Made by a program: the position numbers and the translations under genes. The notes below the pieces were generated by a model. It saw only the letters and a list, made by a program, of their open reading frames with translations, was not told the DNA's origin and made no database searches. Positions 26,373 through 34,318 of a stretch of 64,000 nt of DNA are shown here, piece after piece (position 1 is the first letter of the stretch; each line of letters begins with the position of its first letter). This stretch comes from Bacteroidota bacterium (lineage in GTDB: Bacteria; Bacteroidota; Bacteroidia; B-17B0; Aurantibacillaceae), in contig JAJNDK010000006.1 of assembly GCA_021156365.1 (NCBI GenBank), forward strand, positions 62,001 through 126,000. The letters run 5' to 3'.

Positions 26373-27719
26373 TTAGAATCGAACCTTCTTCCCGCTTTTT
26401 TGCTCATACAAATACCGGAGAATAAAGATGCCCGCCACGAAGAACGGCAGTTCCGGAATCCGCAATCGCACGAGTGATCCGAAATTAGCCACAGTGAGTC
26501 CTACCGAAAAGGCAAAGAAGATGGAGAAGAGAATAGAGAAGAGCAAGAGCGGGTTTAAACGAATGAGATTCAGAAAGCCAAATACCTTCAGCTTGATCAT
26601 CAGGAATATGGTAAGCAACAGCAAATACGTATTTTCCAGTGAAGAGACCAGCATGACGGCATTTCGTACATCCCAGATGCCCGGCCTGAATAGCCCGGCA
26701 AATATGGCAACATGCGCTTTCGATGCAACACCCGTAGCGCTGGCATCAAAGTCGCCGATGTCGAATGTTTTTCCTCCGTAGTATTCCGCTTTCATATCTT
26801 TCTGAACGATCGTGGCCCTTTCCAATACGGTGTCGACTTTGTACAGGCCCAGTTTATCCCCGAGCTGACTGAGTGCGAAAAAACCGCCGGCAACACCCAG
26901 GGTCAAAAGAAAAGGCGCGGCTACAAACCGGATCACTTTGTTGTGTATTTTTTTTATGATGTCATTGCTCAGCCACAGTATAGCACCTGGCAGCAGGGCA
27001 AAGAAGATGTAAGGCTTTATGGAAATAATGATGAAACTTGAAATAAGGATCTGGAGAATGTAGCTGATCTTTCGGTGCTTTCGTATGAAAAGATAATAGA
27101 ACGAATAGGTGAACCAACCGACTGCCGAGAGCGTGAATGAATCTTTCATCAGGCCTGAGCCCCAGAAAACACAGGAAGGAACGAAGATAATAGCAATGGC
27201 AAGCTCTCTTTTCAACGCAGGAAATTCCTGCAGGAAGGTCTGGTATAATTTCCATACACCCGTGTAGGTGATAACGGCTGTTAAAGCTGCGCTGGCAAAA
27301 TACGATTTGCTGCCGAGGAAAACGATGGGAATTAATAAGCGCACTACAAAGAACGAATGATGATCGCGGTGATAATAGACCGGCCGGCCTGTTTCTTCCG
27401 AAAAGAATTCACCTGCGTTCAGAATGTGCGGATTGCCCAGCCAGCCTTCCATAAAATCTTCCTGATTGGTGAAAGCAAGATTTACATATGCCCGTGCGGT
27501 TTGAAAATAATTAGTGGTATCTCCGCCGCCATAATAGAAATAGTAAACAAAGCCCAGTGCAAAAGCGCCCAGGATCTTCACAAAAAGTCCCGTTACAAAA
27601 TATTTGTATTCAGGTCGTTCCCGTATGTTCTTTTGCCGGATGTGAAACGCAATGATCCAGATCACGAAGAGATAAACCGGTGTGAGCAGCAGGTCGAAAA
27701 TGGATAAATCTTCTTGCAT
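26373..27719 (-). CDS. Polytopic membrane protein of the polysaccharide locus, candidate polymerase
   Basis: A 448-residue protein with about ten to eleven hydrophobic segments. No family was recognised with confidence. A long non-membrane loop lies between the second and third segments (GGGDTTNYFQTARAYVNLAF ... GRPVYYHRDHHSFF, about 65-125), and a second near 290-330 (RATIVQKDMKAEYYGG). Acidic and aromatic loops between membrane helices are typical of Wzy polymerases and GT-C glycosyltransferases. The locus has a flippase but no other obvious polymerase, so Wzy is a reasonable but unproven guess. It is read against most neighbours and is divergent from the glycosyltransferase at 27760. Confidence 0.6.
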   Translation of the reverse strand: MQEDLSIFDLLLTPVYLFVIWIIAFHIRQKNIRERPEYKYFVTGLFVKILGAFALGFVYYFYYGGGDTTNYFQTARAYVNLAFTNQEDFMEGWLGNPHILNAGEFFSEETGRPVYYHRDHHSFFVVRLLIPIVFLGSKSYFASAALTAVITYTGVWKLYQTFLQEFPALKRELAIAIIFVPSCVFWGSGLMKDSFTLSAVGWFTYSFYYLFIRKHRKISYILQILISSFIIISIKPYIFFALLPGAILWLSNDIIKKIHNKVIRFVAAPFLLTLGVAGGFFALSQLGDKLGLYKVDTVLERATIVQKDMKAEYYGGKTFDIGDFDASATGVASKAHVAIFAGLFRPGIWDVRNAVMLVSSLENTYLLLLTIFLMIKLKVFGFLNLIRLNPLLLFSILFSIFFAFSVGLTVANFGSLVRLRIPELPFFVAGIFILRYLYEQKSGKKVRF

Positions 27720-27726
27720 TCAGGTA

Positions 27727-27743
27727 TAAAAATACTAATTTTA
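27727..27743. promoter_or_regulatory. Back-to-back divergent promoter, second copy
   Basis: TAATTTTA at 27736-27743 (+) and TATTTTTA on the minus strand at 27734-27727 are both one mismatch from TAnnTTTG. The arrangement and sequence (ATAAAAnTACTAATTTT) are the same as at 23974-23990 upstream of asnB. Confidence 0.45.
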
Positions 27744-27759
27744 ACGCTTGATCCGGCAA

Positions 27760-28986
27760 ATGACTAAAAAAGCTCTTTTTGTTTCCATCGACGGAATGAC
27801 TGACCAATTGGGGCAATCGCAGGTTTTACCCTATCTGGCAGGTTTGCGCGGGAAGGGATATGCCATCGAAATTTGTAGTTGTGAAAAACCAGTGAATCTT
27901 GCAAAGAACAAAAAGGTCGTGACTGAGGCTCTGGATGCGGCCGGTATTCAATGGAACTATTGTTTGTACGAGTCCAAATTCCCGGTGATCTCGCAGCGAA
28001 AAAATTTCAAGAGGCTGAATAAGCTGGTCAATGAGCGGATTGCTGCAAACGGGAAGAATGTTTTTTTGCATTGCAGGAGCTACCTGCCTGCCCTGATAGG
28101 ACTTGCCTGCAAGATAAGGAGCGGTATTCCCTTTATTTTCGATATGCGTGGCTTTTGGGCAGATGAGCGTATTGACGGAAATATCTGGAAACTGAAAAAT
28201 CCTGTACAAAGGAATTTGTATTCCTACTTCAAGCGCAAGGAAAAAGAAATGCTGCAGCATGCCGATCATGTGGTAACACTCACCGAAAATGCACGTCGGG
28301 AGATCGGTTCATGGAGTATCCCTGATATCAAAGGGATAACGGTGATCCCCTGTTGTGCCGACCTGGATCATTTTTCGATCCGTGATCCGCAGCAAAAAGA
28401 ATTGCAACGCAAAAACATAGGGATCCGGAAAGAACAATTCGTGATCGGTTACCTTGGCGCATTGGGAACCTGGTATATGCTCGAAGAAATGCTTGCTTTC
28501 TGCAGCGAAGCAATATTGGCTGATCCACAGGCAGTATTGCTCTTTGTCACGAACGATGACGAGAAAATGGTGTTTGAAGCAGCAGAAAGGAACGGGATAC
28601 CAAAGGAAAAAATATACGTGAAAGCGGCAAAGAGAAATGAAGTACCGGATTTTATTTCCTGTTTTGATATCGGTTTGTTTTTTATCCGGCCTTTGTATTC
28701 CAAGAAAGGCTCTTCACCAACCAAGCTGGCAGAGATACTGGCTTGCGGGGTGCCGGTAGTGACCAATAAAGGAGTGGGGGATGTGGACGATATTATTGAA
28801 GGACATCGTGCAGGTATTTGTATCAGTGCTTTCACGAAGGAAGAATATAAAACAGCAGTGAGCCGTCTTCCTTCATTGGTGCAAAAATCCGGTACAGCGT
28901 ATCGGGAAGTAGCAGCCTCACTGTTTTCCCTCGAACAGGGTATTGAAAAGTATGAACATATTTATTCAGAGATCATAAAAATATAA
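27760..28986 (+). CDS. Glycosyltransferase, GT-B fold (GT4-like)
   Basis: The ATG at 27760 gives 408 residues (MTKKALFVSIDGMTDQLGQS); a TTG four codons upstream is the alternative. The acceptor half includes FLHCRSYLPALIGLACKI and PFIFDMRGFWADERIDG, seen in several bacterial GT4 enzymes. The donor half has VIGYLGALGTWYMLEEMLAF, VLLFVTNDDEKM, IYVKAAKRNEVPDFISCFDIGLFFIRPLYSKKGSSPTKLAEILACGVPVVTNKG. Donor and acceptor are unknown. It is followed at 9 bases by galE. Confidence 0.85.
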   Translation: MTKKALFVSIDGMTDQLGQSQVLPYLAGLRGKGYAIEICSCEKPVNLAKNKKVVTEALDAAGIQWNYCLYESKFPVISQRKNFKRLNKLVNERIAANGKNVFLHCRSYLPALIGLACKIRSGIPFIFDMRGFWADERIDGNIWKLKNPVQRNLYSYFKRKEKEMLQHADHVVTLTENARREIGSWSIPDIKGITVIPCCADLDHFSIRDPQQKELQRKNIGIRKEQFVIGYLGALGTWYMLEEMLAFCSEAILADPQAVLLFVTNDDEKMVFEAAERNGIPKEKIYVKAAKRNEVPDFISCFDIGLFFIRPLYSKKGSSPTKLAEILACGVPVVTNKGVGDVDDIIEGHRAGICISAFTKEEYKTAVSRLPSLVQKSGTAYREVAASLFSLEQGIEKYEHIYSEIIKI

Positions 28987-28995
28987 TTACACTAT

Positions 28996-30024
28996 ATGTC
29001 AGCAACTATTTTAGTCACGGGCGGTTCCGGCTACATCGGTTCACACACCATCATCGAATTGTTCAACAATGGATTCGATGTGGTATCGATCGATAATCAA
29101 AGCAATTCCTCTGTGGATGCCTATGATCATATCGAACAGATCACCGGCAAACGCGTGGTCAGCTATTCGGCAGACGTATGCGATATAGCACAGCTGCGTG
29201 GGTTGTTTTCCAAACACCGCATTGAAGGTATCATTCATTTTGCGGCCTTCAAAGCCGTGGGTGAATCGGTGGAAGATCCTTTAAAATATTACCACAACAA
29301 CATCGCTTCCCTGGTTTCCGTGCTTCAGTTGTCGGAAGAATTCAATGTAAACAAGCTGATCTTTTCTTCCAGCTGCTCTGTGTATGGCAATGTGACCAGT
29401 TTGCCTGTTGATGAGAATACCGCTTTACCGAAAGCGGAATCGCCGTATGCATATACTAAACAAATAGGCGAAGTGATGATCGAGAATTTTTGTAAAGTGC
29501 ATCCTGCACTGCAGGCTGTATCCCTTCGTTATTTTAACCCGGTGGGCGCACACAAGAGTGGTCTGAATGGAGAATCGCCGATCAACAAACCCAACAATCT
29601 TGTTCCGGTTATTACTGCCACTGCCATTGGGAAGATCCCGCAGCTTACCATATACGGAGGTGAGTATCCGACACGCGATGGTACCTGTGTACGTGATTAT
29701 ATTCATGTTTCGGATGTGGCCGATGCACATGTATTAGCATTAAAGTACCTGATCGACGGGAAGAACAGCGTCAATTACGATGTGTTCAATCTTGGTACGG
29801 GCAATGGTGTGTCGGTACTCGAGGCGATCCATGCGTTCGAGAAAGTATCGGGACAGAAACTGAACTACCGTATCGGGCCACCGAGAGAAGGAGATGTGGT
29901 GGCAGTGTATTCCGACAGCAGCAAGGCAGGAAAACTCTTAGGCTGGACCTGTAAATTTGATATCGATGAGATGATGCGCACCGCCTGGCTTTGGGAACGG
30001 AATGTGGCGGAACGGAAAAAGTAG
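28996..30024 (+). CDS. galE: UDP-glucose 4-epimerase
   Basis: A 342-residue short-chain dehydrogenase-type epimerase. The NAD-binding TGGSGYIGSH lies at 8-17, GIIHFAAFKAVGESVEDP near 80, the catalytic Ser in FSSSCSVYG and the YxxxK motif in SPYAYTKQIGE (Tyr150, Lys154). The substrate region has LRYFNPVGAH and DGTCVRDYIHVSDVADAH. It interconverts UDP-glucose and UDP-galactose or the N-acetyl forms and would supply precursors to the adjacent transferases. Length is typical. It ends the polysaccharide locus. Confidence 0.95.
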   Translation: MSATILVTGGSGYIGSHTIIELFNNGFDVVSIDNQSNSSVDAYDHIEQITGKRVVSYSADVCDIAQLRGLFSKHRIEGIIHFAAFKAVGESVEDPLKYYHNNIASLVSVLQLSEEFNVNKLIFSSSCSVYGNVTSLPVDENTALPKAESPYAYTKQIGEVMIENFCKVHPALQAVSLRYFNPVGAHKSGLNGESPINKPNNLVPVITATAIGKIPQLTIYGGEYPTRDGTCVRDYIHVSDVADAHVLALKYLIDGKNSVNYDVFNLGTGNGVSVLEAIHAFEKVSGQKLNYRIGPPREGDVVAVYSDSSKAGKLLGWTCKFDIDEMMRTAWLWERNVAERKK

Positions 30025-30044
30025 TTCTGCTGAAGCGAATACAT

Positions 30045-30096
30045 TAACTGGCCAGACACAGATTACACGGTCCCGAGAGCTCTCGGGATGGATGAG
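30045..30096 (+). repeat. Dispersed repeat, copy B, with palindromic core
   Basis: CTGGCCAGACACAGATTACACGG at the left and GGATGAG at the right match copies A and C. The core is replaced by the 18-base perfect palindrome TCCCGAGAGCTCTCGGGA (30071-30088). Confidence 0.75.
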
Positions 30097-30245
30097 TATT
30101 AAAGGGTCAATACTTTCATAGATTGGTCCTTGTATTTGCCAGTTTTGATGATAGCACCAGCAAAAGCAGAAATATTTTCAATCTGCCATCTGCGTAAATT
30201 TATTTAAGCCATAAGTATCTGCGACATCTGCGTAATCTGTGTCTG
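30053..30245. repeat. Element bounded by near-perfect 16-base inverted repeats
   Basis: CAGACACAGATTACAC at 30053-30068 and GCGTAATCTGTGTCTG at 30230-30245 are inverted copies with one mismatch. The roughly 160 bases between them carry no open frame of note. The form resembles a short non-autonomous mobile element, but no target-site duplication was identified. Confidence 0.5.
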
Positions 30246-30399
30246 TTTTCAAAAAGCTTCACGGGCAGCATATTCCACCCTCCTATGTAAAGAAAAAATT
30301 AAATTAATCTGTCTTTTGTGCTAAACACATGTAGCTGAGTTTACAATTTCTTATTGCTCCATTAATCCGCTGCTGATGGCAATTGGATAGTTTAGCCAA

Positions 30400-32724
30400 A
30401 TGAAAAAATTAATACTATTCTCCTCTTTAATTTTACTCAGCACGATCAGTTTCTCCCAGGTAAGCCTTATTTCAGCAGGATCTTCCTGGAAATATCTTGA
30501 TAACGGTTCTGATCAAAACACCCAGTGGACAAGCCCGACATTCAGCGATGCAGCCTGGAACACGGGCAATGCAGAGCTTGGCTACGGTGATGGCGATGAG
30601 GCTACAGTTGTTTCCTATGGCCCGAACTCGGGAAACAAATACATAACTACCTATTTCAGAAAAACATTTACGGTTTCCAATCCTTCCCAGTTCACAAACC
30701 TGGCGCTCGAAATGGTACGTGATGATGGCGCTGTAGTATACATCAACGGGCAGGAAGTGTTCCGTACGAATATGCCTTCCGGAACTCCGTTCTATACGAC
30801 CGAAGCCAGCTCTACTGTTGCTTTCGGTGCCGAGGACGACTGGAACGCATTCAGCGCAAGTCCTTTGACACTTGTCAGCGGAACGAACACTATCGCGGTT
30901 GAAATTCACCAGGATGATCCGGGCAGTTCCGACATAAGCTTTAACCTGAAGATGGACGGAATAACAGTTCCGCAGAATTTCACGCTGGAGCGCGGTCCCT
31001 ATCTTAACCAGGCTTCTCCTTCAAGCATTATCGTGAAATGGAAAACAACGCAGGCCACGGATACGAAGCTGAGCTATGGATCCAGCCCCTCCGCACTTAC
31101 CCAAACGATCACCGTTGCGAATTCCTCCACCGATCACGAAGTGCACATTACCGGTTTGCAGCCGTTCACACAATATTATTATTCGATCTCCTGCAGTGGC
31201 AATTCACTTACCACACCGGCGGCTGATCTGTATTTCAGAACCATGCCGAATTACGGACAACGCGGTGATTACCGTTTCTGGGTTACGGGCGATGCAGGAG
31301 CGGGAAGCACCGGCCAGAGAGATGTGAGAACAGCATTCGACAATTACAATGCAGGCAGGGTGCTGGACGGTTGGCTTTGGCTGGGCGACAATGCATACGA
31401 AGGCGGTTCACAAAGCGAATATCAGTCCAATGTGTTCTCTAATAACACGTATGAGAACAATCTGAAAAACACAGCGGTATGGCCTGCTGCAGGTAATCAT
31501 GATTACAACAACCATATTCCTTTTTCACCAAGCCCTGCCTACTTCGACATTTTTTCTTTGCCTTCTAATGGCGAGTGTGGTGGTGTAGCATCCGGCAGCG
31601 AACAGTATTATTCTTACAATTACGGCAACATTCATTTTATCGTGCTCGAATCGTTTGATGTAAGCCGTGCCAGCAACGGGCCTATGGCTACCTGGTTGCA
31701 GAGCGATCTGGCTGCGAATACGCAGGAGTGGACGATCGCTTACTGGCATCATCCTCCGTATACCAAAGGAAGTCATGATTCGGATAATCCTACGTTTATT
31801 GATTATGAATTGCCAGAGCTTCGTCAGAATATTATTCCCATTCTTGAAAATTACGGAGTGGATCTCATCCTCAACGGGCACAGTCATGTGTATGAGCGTT
31901 CTTACCTGCTCGACGGGCATTATGGATATTCCAGCTCCTTCCAGCAAAGCATGAAATTAGACAACACTTCGGGCTCATACCCTGCGGATTGCCCGTATAT
32001 GAAAAATACCACGCAGTCTTCATCGCACAAAGGAACCGTATACGTTGTCTGCGGATGTTCGGCAAAACACGACAGCTCGCCTGCTTCCGGCTGGCCGCAT
32101 CCTGCATTCTATAATTACACCTTTGCCGAAATGGGTTCTATGGCGATTGATATAAAAGACAATATGCTGCAGGGGAAATTCGTTACGACCAACGGCACTG
32201 TTTTCGATTCTTTTACGATCGTGAAAAATGCAGGTGGCAATACCGATATTACTATTTGCCCGGATGATACAGTTACACTTGTTCCTTCGTTTCCATCGGC
32301 GATGAACTGGTTTCCCGGTAACATGCAGGCGGATTCCATACAAATAAACACACCGGTGAGCACAGTCTATTATGCATCCGATCTTGCGGGTTGTCCTACG
32401 GATACATTTACGATCAATGTAGTGAACCTGCCATCCTGTAACCCTGTTGGCTTGTCGGAAGCTCAAAACACTATTTTCAAAGTGTATCCGACTATACTGA
32501 GAGAAGACCAAAAAGAAATCACCATCGAAAGCGGCATCTTTGCCGGATCGTTTATTGAACTGCTCGATATAAACGGAAAAAACATCTGGAGCACGAACCT
32601 GTCGCTGAAGGAAGGCAACAATGTTTTGTTACTGGATGCAAAGATGAACGGCGGACTTTATATATTACGAATTAAGACAGCTAACCAGGAAGAACAAACA
32701 ATCAAACTTTTATATGCAGAATAA
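30400..32724 (+). CDS. Secreted purple-acid-type metallophosphoesterase with T9SS sorting domain
   Basis: A 774-residue exported protein. The signal peptide ends near STISFSQ (about 20). An N-terminal beta-sandwich of about 170 residues is followed by an FN3-like purple acid phosphatase N-domain (RGPYLNQASPSSIIVKWKT, from about 197). The metallophosphoesterase domain carries the metal ligands in WVTGDAGAG (about 297), LGDNAYEGG (328), GNHDYNN (365), YWHHPPYTKGSHDS (449) and NGHSHVYERSY (491). The C-terminus from about 690 is a type A sorting domain (FKVYPTILREDQ ... GGLYILRI). It should hydrolyse phosphate esters outside the cell. The stop overlaps the next gene by 11 bases. Confidence 0.9.
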   Translation: MKKLILFSSLILLSTISFSQVSLISAGSSWKYLDNGSDQNTQWTSPTFSDAAWNTGNAELGYGDGDEATVVSYGPNSGNKYITTYFRKTFTVSNPSQFTNLALEMVRDDGAVVYINGQEVFRTNMPSGTPFYTTEASSTVAFGAEDDWNAFSASPLTLVSGTNTIAVEIHQDDPGSSDISFNLKMDGITVPQNFTLERGPYLNQASPSSIIVKWKTTQATDTKLSYGSSPSALTQTITVANSSTDHEVHITGLQPFTQYYYSISCSGNSLTTPAADLYFRTMPNYGQRGDYRFWVTGDAGAGSTGQRDVRTAFDNYNAGRVLDGWLWLGDNAYEGGSQSEYQSNVFSNNTYENNLKNTAVWPAAGNHDYNNHIPFSPSPAYFDIFSLPSNGECGGVASGSEQYYSYNYGNIHFIVLESFDVSRASNGPMATWLQSDLAANTQEWTIAYWHHPPYTKGSHDSDNPTFIDYELPELRQNIIPILENYGVDLILNGHSHVYERSYLLDGHYGYSSSFQQSMKLDNTSGSYPADCPYMKNTTQSSSHKGTVYVVCGCSAKHDSSPASGWPHPAFYNYTFAEMGSMAIDIKDNMLQGKFVTTNGTVFDSFTIVKNAGGNTDITICPDDTVTLVPSFPSAMNWFPGNMQADSIQINTPVSTVYYASDLAGCPTDTFTINVVNLPSCNPVGLSEAQNTIFKVYPTILREDQKEITIESGIFAGSFIELLDINGKNIWSTNLSLKEGNNVLLLDAKMNGGLYILRIKTANQEEQTIKLLYAE

Positions 32725-34318
32725 ATTACGTTTACACATTACATGTATAGTACTCTTCGTATTCGGCAGCCTGTCGTTATGGTCGCAGTGCGGAACCACT
32801 ACCATCAGCGGTAATTACACCGTGAATGCCGATATTATCCTGAGCGGGATTTACAATGTGAGCGGCGAGTTCAAAATTCCTGCTGGCATTACCGTTTATG
32901 TGAAGCCTTTCTCTTCCGGCGCTTGCGGAACCCTTGAGATACATGCACAGAAAATAACGATACTTGGTACGATCAATGGCGACTACGCCGGAAAGACCGG
33001 TGGAACAGGTGGCCCGGGCGGCTCCCTCGTAAGCAGTATTACCGGTGATATTACGGCCCTCGATGATTGTAGTAACAAAGACAATACGGGCGTTGTAATG
33101 ATCGCAGGCGGTTCGGCAGGCAATCCCGGTACTGGCAATGGTCTGGGACTGGCGGGTCAGAACGGGCAAACCGGCTCGGGGCCTAAACAACAATGTTTGA
33201 ACAATGACGATGAGTGCGGAATGATCGGTGGTGCTTCGGGTGCCGGCGGCGGTGGCGGCGGAAGTTATGGTGGCGCCGGAACACCAGGTGGTAACGGAGG
33301 CAATGGATCGGATGCATATGTGGCAACGGATGTGAATGTGTCAACCGCTTACCCGGTGGTTGGCGGAACAGGGACAGCCGGTGGAAATGCAGGAAGCACC
33401 TATGGAACGATAAGCGGTACTGATATTGACTTAGGATCGGGTGGTGCAGGAGCAGGCGGCGGTGGACGTTCGTTTGCAACAGGCCTCCAGGGAGGTAATG
33501 GCGGTGCGGGCGGCGGATTGGTAAAATTAATAGCAAGCGATTCGGTAAAGATCAACGGTAGCATTTCTGTGAATGGAGCGAATGGCGCTGCCGGAGGAAT
33601 AGGTGGCAATGGTGGGATCTCTACCAAATGCTGTTCGGACGGATGTGATGATGCAGGTGAAGAAACCATGTCCTGCGGTGCAGGTGGTGGTGGTGGCGCA
33701 GGCGGCGGATCAGGTGGAGGAATTTACATCGAAACACAAACAGCGGCGCTTATCTCCGGAACACTGAACAGCAAAGGCGGTAACGGTGGCAATGGCGGAA
33801 GCAAAGGCATAGGTACCAGCGACAGTTACAGCGGAGGTATTTTCTGCGGAACACAATCCCTCTCAAGCTCCGATGGAAACAACGGAGATAAAGGCGGAGC
33901 AGGCGGCGGCGGACGCATCAAAATATTTGCACCGGTTTGTGCAGCTTCATCTGTCACTCCACTTACGAACCTGCAGGGCGGAACCGGCTTAACAAGCGGC
34001 ACTGCGGGAACTTATACATTCGTTTGCAGCCCGGTGTCTTTGCAGGAGCAGGAAAAAGAATTGTTCGCACTCACTGTATTCCCGAACCCTGCTACAGAGC
34101 AGATCAGCTTACAATTTAAAAATACGATCAACCCTGAAAAGGTGAGTGATATAACGATATACTCATTGATGGGCCAGCTGATCACAAGCCAGGATGGTAC
34201 CGACCTGAAAACGAACGGATCGCAGGCCATAGATGTTTCTATGTTCCCCGCAGGAATGTATTTTATTAAAGTAACCATTAACTCCATCAGCTATGACTAC
34301 CGGTTTATCAAAAACTAA
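32714..34318 (+). CDS. Secreted glycine-rich protein with T9SS sorting domain
   Basis: A 534-residue protein. The signal peptide ends near SLWSQ (about 25). Residues about 95-415 are about one-third glycine, with runs such as GAGGGGGGSYGGAG, GGAGAGGGGRSF, GGNGGAGGGLVKLIA, GAGGGSGGGIYIETQ and GGAGGGGRIKIF. Short beta segments alternate with glycine loops, as in right-handed beta-helix surface proteins. A Cys-rich insert (CCSDGCDDAGEETMSC) lies at about 307-322. The C-terminus is a type A sorting domain (LTVFPNPATEQISLQF ... AGMYFIKV). No enzymatic motif is seen. It overlaps both neighbours (11 and 26 bases), so it is probably translated as a unit with the two phosphatases. Confidence 0.85.
   Translation: MQNKLRLHITCIVLFVFGSLSLWSQCGTTTISGNYTVNADIILSGIYNVSGEFKIPAGITVYVKPFSSGACGTLEIHAQKITILGTINGDYAGKTGGTGGPGGSLVSSITGDITALDDCSNKDNTGVVMIAGGSAGNPGTGNGLGLAGQNGQTGSGPKQQCLNNDDECGMIGGASGAGGGGGGSYGGAGTPGGNGGNGSDAYVATDVNVSTAYPVVGGTGTAGGNAGSTYGTISGTDIDLGSGGAGAGGGGRSFATGLQGGNGGAGGGLVKLIASDSVKINGSISVNGANGAAGGIGGNGGISTKCCSDGCDDAGEETMSCGAGGGGGAGGGSGGGIYIETQTAALISGTLNSKGGNGGNGGSKGIGTSDSYSGGIFCGTQSLSSSDGNNGDKGGAGGGGRIKIFAPVCAASSVTPLTNLQGGTGLTSGTAGTYTFVCSPVSLQEQEKELFALTVFPNPATEQISLQFKNTINPEKVSDITIYSLMGQLITSQDGTDLKTNGSQAIDVSMFPAGMYFIKVTINSISYDYRFIKN

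Larger units (their letters stand above)
30025..30399. repeat. Intergenic region with a bounded repeat element
   Basis: No gene seen in 375 bases. It includes copy B of the dispersed repeat, an 18-base perfect palindrome, and an inverted pair at 30053-30068 and 30230-30245 that bounds about 193 bases. A weak -7 box for the following gene (TAGTTTAG, 30388-30395) lies at the right end. Confidence 0.65.

Noticed and set aside
26020-26376. Short + strand open frame of 118 codons
   Set aside because: It runs through palindromes and the dispersed repeat and has no protein-like features.
33183-33536. Histidine/proline-rich frame on the minus strand
   Set aside because: Antisense of the Gly-codon-rich repeats in the glycine-rich gene; low-complexity artefact.
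33240-33920. Possible CRISPR-like or tandem DNA repeat
   Set aside because: The periodicity is from glycine codons in a coding frame and the repeats are not of regular length.
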